DNA of 64,000 nt, taken from contig NZ_CP012109.1 of the NCBI RefSeq assembly GCF_000280925.3, forward strand, positions 3,430,501-3,494,500, given 5' to 3'. Both the position numbers and the translations under genes were made by a program. This DNA is from Myxococcus hansupus (GTDB taxonomy: Bacteria; Myxococcota; Myxococcia; Myxococcales; Myxococcaceae). The notes beneath the pieces are model-generated. The model searched no databases. It saw only the letters and a program-made list of their open reading frames with translations, and was not told the origin of the DNA. Every line of letters starts with the position of its first letter. Within the stretch, counting starts at the first letter, position 1. This document shows, piece by piece, positions 55,551 through 64,000 of the stretch.

Positions 55551-58500
55551 GCCGTCTCCCTCTCCTGCGCCGTCTGGGCGGCGAGCATGGCCTGGAGGAT
55601 GGTGTCCAACTCGCTCTCGGACATGTTGTTCACCTGCTGCTCGATTGCGGCTTCTTCCGTGACGGCCGCGGGCGGCGGCGGGGCCACGGCGCTGGGCCCG
55701 TCGAACTTCGCCGACAGGTTTCCGGCGACCTCCACCAGGCTCCCGGCGCGCAGCAGCTCCAGCGCGGGAATCTCGATGCCGAGCGCCTCACGGATGGTCC
55801 GCTGGACCTGCATGGACAGGAGCGAGTCCACGCCCAGCAGCGACAGCGGCTTCTGCGGCTCCACACGCTCCGTCGGAATCTGGAGGATGGTGGCGAGCCG
55901 CTCGACGAGGAACTTCTCCAGCTCCGGCCGCCGGTCGTCCGTGCTGAGCCCCGCGAGGTGGACGCGGAGCTGATCGGCTTCGTTCTGGCCGCCGCCCTGG
56001 GCGCTTCCCAGCAGGTGCTCCGTCCGGGCGGACTTGCCCAGGTGCGGGGCCGCGCGGCCCAGCTTGGCCCATTGGACGTCGAAGAGGCCGAGCTGCGCCG
56101 TGCGCAGCCGCAGCACCCGCTTGAGGGCCGTCAGCACGGTGGCCGGAGCCATCGGGTTGAGGCCGAGCGACTCCAGGTACGTGCGCACCGCCTCGTCCTG
56201 GGCCATGCCGAACTCACCCAGCACGCCCCAGTGGATGCTGACCGCCGCCAGGCCCCGCGCGGCGCGATGCTCCGCGAGCGCGTCCAGGTAGCTGTTGGCC
56301 GCGACGTAGTTGCCTTGTCGCGGGTTGCCAATCAGCGCGGCGACCGAGGAGAAGAGGACGAAGAGGTCCAGGGGCCGCTCTTGCGTGAGCTCGTGGAGGA
56401 TCCACGCGCCTCCGGCCTTGGGCGTCATCACGCGCTGGATGCGCTGCAGGTTCAGGTCCGGGAGCGGGGCGTCATCGAGCACGGCCGCCGTGTGGAGCAC
56501 GCCCTTGAGCGGCGGGTGGTCGGCGTCGATGCGCGCGAACAGCGCACGCATGTCGTCCATGCTGCTGACGTCCGCCGCCGCCGGGGTGACCCGCGCCCCC
56601 GCCGCTTCCAGGTCCTGCACCAACTGCCGGGCTTCGGGCGTGGAGGCGCCCTTGCGGCCGGTGAGCACGAGGTGACGCGCGCCCTCCGCGACCATCCAGC
56701 GGGCCAGGGCGAGGCCGAAGCCGCCGAACCCGCCAGTCACGAGGTACGTGGCGTTCGCGTCGAAGAGCCGCTCATCCACCGCGGGCGCGAGCGCCAGCGG
56801 CTCCGTCCCCGCCAACGTCAGCGTCAGCCGGGCCAGGCCCTGCTCACGGGAGTGCTCCGCGAGCCAGCCGGACGCCTCCTCCGCGCGGGAGATGGCCCAC
56901 GTCTCCGAAGGCAGCGCGGGCAGCGCCTCGAACCGGCCCAGGATCGCGTCGAGCCGCGCCTGCGCCTCCTTGGGACGCTGTCGCAGCATGGCCGCGACGT
57001 CCACGCGCGAGCAGGCCGCGCCGCGAGGCCACGCGGTGGCGAAGAGCCCCTCCGCGGGGGCGAGCGGTCCCGCATCGACGAAGCGGCCAAAGGCGCCGAG
57101 CACGCTGGTGATGGTGGGCTCCGCGTCGCACGACGCGTTCACGAGCAGATCCACCCCAGCCCCTTCCGTCCAGGCCAGGATGTCGTCCGTCAGTGAAGGC
57201 GCGTGGCGGTCGAACACGTGCACGTCTTCAGGCAACGGGCCCGCGCCGGCGTCCAGGACGATGGCCGTCCGCGCCCCCATGGCCTGGCCGAGCTGCACGA
57301 GCGCCGAGCCCACACCGCCGGCGTCGCCGATGATGAGGAGCCGCTCGGACGGCTGCAGGTGTCCCTGCGCGTGCAACGCGCACTCCGCGCTGAGGAAGGG
57401 AAGCAGGCGTCCCGATGACACACCGGCGCGGACCGTGTCCCGCTCCAGCCGCAGCACCAGGTGCGTCCCGACCACCAGGGACTCTTGCGAGACCAGCGCC
57501 TGTACCTGCTGCCCGAGCGAGAAGCCCGAGGTGCCTTCACCCAGCGCGACGACCTCGCCGCTCACTTCGAGGGGCCAGTGCGTGTCGGACGCACGCCGGC
57601 CCTGGATCGCCGCCGCACGCGTCAGCGTCACGCGGGCGACCTTGATTTCAAGCTCACCGTGAGCGGGCTGCTTCCGCGAAGCGCGCCGCGGGCGACGCTC
57701 GGTGCCGTCGAGCGCGAACTCGAACACCTGCTCCACGCCTTCCGGGGCCGGCGTGCCCTGCGTCTGGGCTTCCCACTCCGGCAGGGGCCGCGCGTTGAGG
57801 CGGCGCGCGAGCCTGCGCGTGTCACGCAGCGCGACCTCCTCCTCCTTCGTCTCGGCGAGGAGCTCGCGCGCCAGCCGCTCGACCAGCTCCGTCTGCGACG
57901 CGGAGGCATCCCGCGGCAGGTCGATGGAGCGGGTCTTCAGGTGCGGCATCTCGGCGGGGACGACGCGCGCGAAGCCAATCAGCGACGCGGCGGAGACGGC
58001 CGTCACCGCGTCGTCAGGGAGCGCGCGCTGCGCGTCCCGCGTCACGATGCGGATCGACGCGCCATCACCGGGGGCCAGTGCCAGGACGACGTCGAGCAGC
58101 GCCTGGACATCCTCCGACTCACCGCCAGGGCTCGCGTCCAGACCGAAGAGGTAGGCGACGTTCTGGATGCGCACGCGGCCCACGGCGTCCACCACGCCGC
58201 GGACGTCCGCGGCCTCGCCCCGGCGAATCTGGAAGTGGCCGCTCGAATCGCGGGCGAAGCGCTCACCCCGCGTCACGCGCACCACGTCCTGCGCGCCGCT
58301 TTGCTCGAGGGCCTTGGCCAGCTCCGCGCCCAGGCCGCCCTGGTCCGCGAACACCAGCCAGGCGCCGGTGCTCTTCGCGGGCAGCTCCTCCGCGGTGGCC
58401 TCGAAGGCGTGCGCGTAGGTCCAATCGTAGAACGCGGGCCGGGGGATGGACTCCTCGCGGTTCGCGAGCGCGGCGCACTCCACGCCGGACAGGCGCGCGG

Positions 58501-61500
58501 CCACGTGGCCCTCGCTGTCCATCAGCGTGATGTCGCACGCCAGGGTGTTGGCCGTGCGCTCGCGAATCCGCGCGTAGCACCACAGCGAGGCCTGGGGGTT
58601 GGGCGGCTCGGCGAGCTGGACGCTCCGGCAGCCCATGGGCAGGTAGAGGCGCTCGTCATCCTCGGGCAGCCACGACACCATGGCCTGGAGGCACGGGTCC
58701 AACCACACGGGGTCGAGCAGCATGCTCGGGTCGCCCGCGATGCGCGCCGCCTCGGAAGCGGGCGGGGCGATCTCCACGAGGAGCTCGGTGTCGGTCCGGC
58801 GCAGCGAGCGGATGCCACGGAGGCGGGGGCCGTACTCCAGGCCACGCCCGGCGAGCATCTGGTAGAGCGCGTCCGTGTCGAGCGGCGCCTCGGCGTGGAT
58901 GCCCAGCGCGGTGACGGGGACCCGCGCCTCCTCCTGCGCGTGGACATTGCGGCGGATGCGCGCGGTGGCGTGCCGGGTCCACGTGGTGCGGTTGTCTCGC
59001 GGCCGGCTGTAGATGGTCACCGTCTGCGCGGACTCGTCGTAGGTGGTGCGGACGACGGGCTCGTCATGTCCCGCGACGACGAGCGCGTTCTCGAAGCGCA
59101 CCTCTTCCAGCGCGTGGGGCGCGGGCAGGCCCATGGCGCCACGCACGGCGAGCGCCAGCTCGACGTAGGTGGCACCTGGGACGACGAGCGAGCCCCGAAC
59201 GCGGTGGTCCTGGAGGCACGGCAGGAAGCGCGCGTTCAACCCGCGCTCCCACGTGGGCAGCGGCGCGGAGACGCGGGGCCCGAGCAGGGAGTGCTCCTCC
59301 GAACCCCGGCGGTCCGTAAGGGCCTCCTCCGACTCGTGCCAGTGCTTCTCGCGCTGCCAGGGGTAGGTGGGCAGCGGCGTGAAGCGCGCGCCCTGGGGAT
59401 ACAGGCCGCTCCAGTCGATGCGGATGCCGGCGACGTACAGCTCGGCCATCGCCTTGGCGAACGTCTTGTGCTCCGGCTCCTGCCGGCGCAGCGAGGTGAG
59501 CACGCGGCCCTCGACGCGGGCCTCCGCGCAGCACTCCTTGATGGACGCCAGCAGCACGGGGTGCGGCCCCAGCTCGATGAAGAGCCGGTAGCCGTCCTTC
59601 AGCATCTGCCCGGCGGCCTTCGCGAACATCGTGGGTTCACGGATGTTGTCGCACCAGTACTCCGCGTCGTACGAGACGCCCTCGACGCGGCCGCCCGTGA
59701 CGGTGGAGTAGGTGGGCAGGTGACCTGCGGACGGCTGGAGCGTCGCGAGGCAGCGGCGCAGCTCCGGCTTGAGGCCCTCCATCGCGGGGCTGTGGTACGG
59801 CACCTCGACCTTGAGGATGCGCTGGAAGACGCCGCGCGCCTCCAGCTCGGCGGCGATTGCCTCGATGGCCGTCGCCTCACCCGACAGCGTCACGGCGTTG
59901 GGGCCGTTGATGGCGGCGATGGAGACCACGTCCTCGCGCCCACGGATGGCCGCGCGCGCGCCTTCCTCGGAGAGCCCCACCGCGGCCATCTTCCCGAGCC
60001 CGGCGGCCTTCGCCTGGATGCGGCTGCGCTCGTAGATGACGAGCATCGCCTGCTCGAGCGTGAACCGGCCCGCGGCGTAGGCCGAGGCGACCTCACCGGC
60101 GCTGTGGCCAATGACGGCCGCGGGCGTGATGCCCGCGCGGCGCCACATCTCCAGCAAGCCAATCTGGAGGAAGGTGTTCGCGGGCTGCGCGATGTCCGTC
60201 CGGGCCATGTTGGAGGACTTCTCGTCCGCGAGCATCTGCTCCAGCAGCGACCACCCGGACAGCTTCTGGAAGAGCGCGTCGCAGCGGTCCAGCGTGGCGC
60301 GGAAGAGCGCGTCCTGCTGGTACAGCTCGCGGCCCATGGCCCACCACTGCGGGCCCATGCCGGTGAACACGAAGACGGGGCGCGCATCCGCCGCGGAGAG
60401 CGTTCGCCCGGATGCGCCGGCCTCGGCGGGGTTGCCCGAAGCGAAGGACGACAGCCGCGTGGCCAGGTCGGCCACGTCGTCCGTGGCCAACAGGGCCAGC
60501 CGGTGCTCATGGTGGCTTCGGCGCGTGGCCGCGGAGAAGCAGAGGTCCGAAAGGGCCGCCGGATGCGGCGCCGCGAGCAGGTCCGCGTAGGACTGGGCGA
60601 GCGCGCGGAGGGCCTCCGGGCTGCGCGCGGACAGCGGGAGCAGCAGCGGTCCCGGGGCGCTCTCGCCGCGAGGGGCCGCCGTCTCCGCCGGCGCCTGCTC
60701 AATCACGCAGTGCGCGTTGGTGCCGCCGTAGCCGAAGGAGTTGACGCCCATGCGCAGGGGTTCACCCTCGCGCGGGGTGAGCGCCTCCATCTGGCGCGGG
60801 ATGCGGATGCCCAGCGTGTCGAAGGGGATGGCCGGGTTGAGGTGGTTCAGGTTCGCCTGGGGCGGGAGCTGCTGGTGCTGAAGGCACAGGCTCGCCTTGA
60901 TGAGACCCGCCACACCGGCCGCGGCCTCCAGGTGCCCGATGTTCGCCTTGAGCGAGCCGACCCAGGGGCCCGGTCCCTCGGCCCGCTTGGAGACGGCGCC
61001 CAGGCCACCCAGCTCGGCCGGGTCTCCCACGGCGGTGCCCGTGCCGTGGGCCTCGAACGCGTGGATGTCCTTGGGGTCCATCTCCGCGCTGGCGCAGACG
61101 CGGCGAATCAGCGCCTCCTGCGCGCTCGAGCTGGGCGCCGTCATGGACTCGCTGTGTCCGTCCTGGTTGACGCCCGTGCCCCGGATGATGGCGTAGACGC
61201 GGTCATTGTCGCGGACCGCGTCGGAGAGGCGCTTGAGCACCACGAGGCCGGCGCCCTCGCCGCGGCCATAGCCGTCCGCGCGCGTGTCGAAGCTCTTCGA
61301 GTAGCCGTCGGCCGAGAGGAACTTGCCCTTGCTCATGGCCACGAAGATTTCGGGCCGGAACATGACGTTGACGCCGCCCGCGAGCGCGAGCGACGTCGCG
61401 CCGCTGCGCAGGTCCTGGCAGGCCAGGTGGACGGCGACCATCGACGAGGAGCACGCCGTGTCCAGCGAGATGCTCGGCCCCCGGAAGTCGAACATGTACG

Positions 61501-62002
61501 ACAGGCGGTTGGAGAGCACCGTCATCGTCGAGCCGACCGCCGTGTGCGGACCGATCAGTTCACGGTTCATGGGCCCCATGTGCGTGAGCATGCTGTCCAG
61601 CATGAACCCGCCCACGTAGACGCCCGTGGGGCTCCCCGCGAGGCTGTCGGCCGGGAGGCCCGCGTCCTCGAGGCCCTCCCACGCGACCTCCGCGAGCAGC
61701 CGCTGCTGCGGGTCGAGCGTCGCCGCCTCCCGAGGGGAGATGGAGAAGAACGCCGCGTCGAAGGTGTCGATGGCCTCCTGGAGGAAGCCGGCCGAGCGGA
61801 CGTAGGTCTTCCCCGGCTTGTCCGGGTCGGGGTCGTAGTACCGCCGGTGGTCCCAGCGCTCCTTGGGGACTTCGACGATGGCGCAGCGGCCTTCTGTCAA
61901 CAGTTCCCAGAGGTGCCGAGGCGACTTCGCTCCCCCTGGGAAACGGCAGCCGATGCCAATGATTGCGATGGGGTCGTGCACGCTATTGGAAACTGCGCTC
62001 AT
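55547..62002 (-). CDS. mchA: Iterative type I polyketide synthase (polyene chain)
   Basis: This 2151-residue protein has KS (12-435, DTACSSS, EAHGTGT, NIGH), AT (535-850, GHSAGEV, with VPYHSP at the selectivity motif), DH (905-1180, DHRVRGSLVVPG), a structural region (1180-1420), ER (1430-1740, GDAGGVGSALVQLG), KR (1745-1945, TGGFGGFG, LDD, with the S-Y-N triad near 1885-1901) and ACP (2025-2095, LGVDSLL). A C-terminal helix (ESELDTILQAMLAAQ) should dock to the NRPS. One module serves a long chain, so it must act iteratively, as in myxochromide MchA. A conjugated polyene needs KR and DH but not ER, so ER is likely silent. The start ATG at 62002 gives MSAVSNSVHDPIAIIGIGCR. It is the first gene of the operon. 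Confidence 0.9.
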
Positions 62003-62263
62003 GGCTGAAAACCTACGTCAGTAGCGGATTATCCGTAAAGAGATGGAATGATTCTCAATACTCAAGACAGGTTGTGAATGAATGGGTTACAGCCGGTGTC
62101 ACAACCACGTGCCCTCGGAGGCGCAACGTTTCAGGTAGGTGAAGGGACGTTCAACTCCGGGTTTCTTGTGTCAGGCCTTGATAAGGATGGCGCCGGGGGC
62201 CCCTTCGGATTCAGCGCCCGGAAGCATCCTTGCAATCCTGTCTGACACCGGTGAGGTCGCTCC
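62003..62263. promoter_or_regulatory. Divergent control region of the mch operon
   Basis: These 261 bases lie between the PKS start and the regulator remnant and are AT-rich near the PKS. On the minus strand TTGAGA (62058-62053) and GATAAT (62033-62028), 19 bases apart, make a weak promoter. The -10 overlaps the palindrome CGGAT-T-ATCCG (62025-62035), a possible operator. Confidence 0.4.
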
Positions 62264-62696
62264 GTGTCCAGTCCCGCTCCAGCGCTCCGAGTCATCCGTC
62301 ACGCCTCGGAGGAGGGGCGCTGGGAGATGGTGGCGCGCACGCCGGATGCTCGGCTCCGCGCGCTCGTCCGAGGACCCTACTGGGGATACGACGAATGGAC
62401 GCCGGGTCCCATGCGCCGCCGCGAGCTGCCCTCGCCGCAGGTGGTGCTCATCATCGACTTTGGCCCGCCCATCCGGATTCTCGATTCCCGAGACAGATGT
62501 CACGCAGCTCGACACACGGAGGGCTTTGTCTCAGGGCTGGATGATACATTCTCAATCACTGAGACTTCGGGATCGATGCATGGCATTCAGGTGAATTTCA
62601 CGCCCATGGGCGCGCGCCTGTTCTTGGAAATGCCGTTGCGTGAGCTGGCCCGGCGGGTCGTGGGATTGCGTGATGTGTTGGGACCCGCGGCGTCGT
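62264..62696 (+). pseudogene. Truncated AraC-family regulator remnant
   Basis: About 144 residues match the N-terminal sensor domain of a group of AraC-type regulators: MVARTPDARLRALVRGPYWG, ELPSPQVVLIIDFGPPIRI, TEGFVSGLDDTFSITETSGS, HGIQVNFTPMGARLFLEMPL, RELARRVVGLRDVLG. After that point no frame continues the family sequence and the C-terminal AraC helix-turn-helix (about 100 residues) is absent. The same frame stays open to 63085 only because it reads across the next gene. The GTG start at 62264 has GAGG upstream. It points away from the PKS, as a divergent regulator would. It is probably non-functional in DNA binding. Confidence 0.7.
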
Positions 62697-62805
62697 GTCC
62701 GGTGGACCCACTCCAGGGGGCTGACGCCGGACGTTGGCGAGTCAATGTCCGCGAACACGCTGACTTTCCCGGAAGGATTGACTCCCCTAGGGTGCCGCGC
62801 CACCG

Positions 62806-63342
62806 ATGCCGACCGAAGTCACCGTCCAGTCCACGTTGTTCGAATCGTTGGTCCGCCTGTCGAAGCCCGACGCAGCCCTCCAGGCCGAGTTCCTCGCCGC
62901 GGGCTTCGACCTGGACAAGCCGCGCGCCGTCTATCCCGCCGCCGTGTTCATCGGGTGCCAGGACGCGGTGGTGCGACTGCGATACGCGGCCATGGACAGG
63001 AGGGCCGCGTACCGAGAGCTGGGGCGGGGCCTGGTGCGCAGCTACTTCGACACCCTGGTGGGCAAGGTCGTGGCCATGGCACTGAAGGTGGCCGGCCCCG
63101 AGCGCGCGATGAAGCGCGTGTCGCTCAGCTTCAGCTCGGTGTTCTCGCCCGTGGACATCCACGTCGAGTCCCTGGGCCCCGCGGACTGGCGCGTGCGCTT
63201 CCGCGGCTACCCGTTCCCCGCGGAGGCCGCCGCGGGCACCTGTGAGGGTGCGCTGCGGCAGGCCGGCGCCAGCGAGCCCCTGGTCGATGTCGAGCGCTAC
63301 GAGCCGCCCGACGGGTTCGACCTGCGCATCCGCTGGCGCTGA
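62806..63342 (+). CDS. DUF2378 (TIGR02265) family protein
   Basis: This 178-residue protein begins MPTEVTVQSTLFESLVRLSK. It shows the Myxococcales-specific DUF2378 pattern: FDLDKPRAVYPAAVFIGC, YRELGRGLVRSYFDTLVGKV, VAMALKVAGPERAMKRVSLS, WRVRFRGYPFPAEAAAGTCE, YEPPDGFDLRI. Myxobacteria carry many paralogues; their function is not established. The ATG at 62806 was used. The gene starts about 110 bases after the AraC remnant ends, so its 5' flank may have been part of the deletion event. Confidence 0.85.
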   Translation: MPTEVTVQSTLFESLVRLSKPDAALQAEFLAAGFDLDKPRAVYPAAVFIGCQDAVVRLRYAAMDRRAAYRELGRGLVRSYFDTLVGKVVAMALKVAGPERAMKRVSLSFSSVFSPVDIHVESLGPADWRVRFRGYPFPAEAAAGTCEGALRQAGASEPLVDVERYEPPDGFDLRIRWR

Positions 63343-63347
63343 CGCCC

Positions 63348-64000
63348 TCAGGGCGTGGCGGGGCTCCCCATGGACAGTGCCGTGCCCAGGGTGGGCTCCG
63401 TCACGTTGTCCGTGGACGTGCGGTCAATGAGCACGTTGAGCGGATCGATGCCGACCTGGAAGGGCTTCACGGGGACTGTGAAGACAATCTCCGACTCGCC
63501 CTTGAGGACCTTGCGCTTCTCCAGGAAGACGGCCTCGCCGCGCTCGTCGAGCGCGCCCACGTCCATCCAGTCCTCGAAATCCACCTCGGTCTGCTCACCC
63601 GTCTCGTTCGCCCGGAACTTCTTCGCCACCACCTTGAGGGTGACGTCCCACGTGCCCTGGCTGTTCGGCCGAATCTGGGCGGACACCGCGCGGTTGTCGT
63701 AGAGGGTGATGTTCTCGAACAGGTCCTCGAGGAGGTACTGGAACTCCGGCGGCGTCTCCTCGCGGAGGAAGCCGAGCAGCTCGGTGGAGCCCGTGTACGG
63801 CGGCCCCTGGAAGCGGACCTTCTCCACGTACCGGCGCAGCGCCCGGTTCACCCGCTCCTCGCCGATGAAGTCTTGCAGCGCGTACATGACGAGGCTGCCC
63901 TTCTGGTAGTGGATGTACGCTTGGTTCTCCACGCGTGACAGCGGCACCTCCTTCTTGGATTCGAACGCGCGGCCGGAGAGGTAGCGGTCCAGTTCGAACT
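63348..64000 (-). CDS. M1-type metallopeptidase C-terminus (5' end beyond window)
   Basis: The C-terminal 217 residues of a large protein, whose start lies past 64000. ESKKEVPLSRVENQAYIHYQ, KGSLVMYALQDFIGEERVNR, ALRRYVEKVRFQGPPYTGST, ELLGFLREETPPEFQYLLED match the end of the M1 aminopeptidase domain, past the zinc site. A beta-sandwich follows (WDVTLKVVAKKFRANETGEQ, VLKGESEIVFTVPVKP). It fits the fused ABC permease/M1 aminopeptidase proteins of this group, but the permease part is not in view. It is convergent with the DUF2378 gene. Confidence 0.8.
   Translation of the reverse strand, partial: FELDRYLSGRAFESKKEVPLSRVENQAYIHYQKGSLVMYALQDFIGEERVNRALRRYVEKVRFQGPPYTGSTELLGFLREETPPEFQYLLEDLFENITLYDNRAVSAQIRPNSQGTWDVTLKVVAKKFRANETGEQTEVDFEDWMDVGALDERGEAVFLEKRKVLKGESEIVFTVPVKPFQVGIDPLNVLIDRTSTDNVTEPTLGTALSMGSPATP

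Noticed and set aside
62830-62850. GTTCGAATC, a tRNA T-arm-like word
   Set aside because: It lies inside the DUF2378 gene with no acceptor or anticodon stems around it.
62700-63085. Continuation of the AraC-like frame
   Set aside because: It reads across the DUF2378 gene in another frame with Ser/Arg/Trp-rich nonsense, so the remnant was ended near 62696.

Overview
The window is high-GC bacterial DNA that looks myxobacterial, most like the Myxococcus/Corallococcus/Stigmatella group. Evidence for this is a DUF2378 (TIGR02265) protein, a family I know only from Myxococcales; a protein with a MYXO-CTERM-like tail; many short secreted proteins and lipoproteins; the GC-rich third-codon bias; and a polyketide/peptide cluster whose domain order and predicted residues match the myxochromide (mch) pigment lipopeptides of Myxococcus and Stigmatella. 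No tRNA, rRNA, CRISPR array or insertion sequence was seen.

Layout. 1-12.4 kb holds an MFS exporter (cut by the window edge), a serine hydrolase with a TPR tail, several secreted proteins and lipoproteins, an S41 peptidase with two S41-like halves, a retropepsin-like protein with a PDZ domain coupled to a TrmB-type regulator, and two tandemly duplicated secreted paralogues. 12.6-15.5 kb is a three-gene ABC-2 transporter operon whose ATPase gene carries an apparent one-base frameshift. 15.8-22.1 kb holds hemB, DUF4177 and RDD genes, a two-domain D-Ala-D-Ala-ligase-like protein, a DmpA-type P1 peptidase and a 39-residue basic protein. 22-31.2 kb holds mixed envelope and stress genes: an AI-2E family permease, an outer-membrane barrel candidate, an ECF sigma factor/NrsF-like operon, a ZIP metal transporter, a metallophosphoesterase, an FKBP lipoprotein and a TPR/cyclic-nucleotide-domain protein. 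31.2-35.6 kb holds an EF-G paralogue with a long leader and a DEAD-box RNA helicase with a structured leader.

35.6-62.0 kb is one leftward operon of four translationally coupled genes, each joined by a 4-base overlap: an iterative type I PKS (KS-AT-DH-ER-KR-ACP), a two-module NRPS (C-A-with-internal-MT-PCP-C-A-PCP-E), a three-module NRPS (C-A-PCP x3-TE) and a small DUF2269-like membrane protein. The adenylation codes I read by alignment to GrsA predict Thr, an unassigned second residue that is then epimerised, Leu, Pro and Gln. The expected product is a polyene acyl chain on an N-methyl-Thr-started cyclic pentapeptide. As I recall, the known mch systems have six modules with an Ala module between Pro and Gln, and that module is absent here.

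62-64 kb holds a truncated AraC-family regulator remnant divergent from the PKS, the DUF2378 gene, and the end of an M1-type metallopeptidase gene that runs out of the window.
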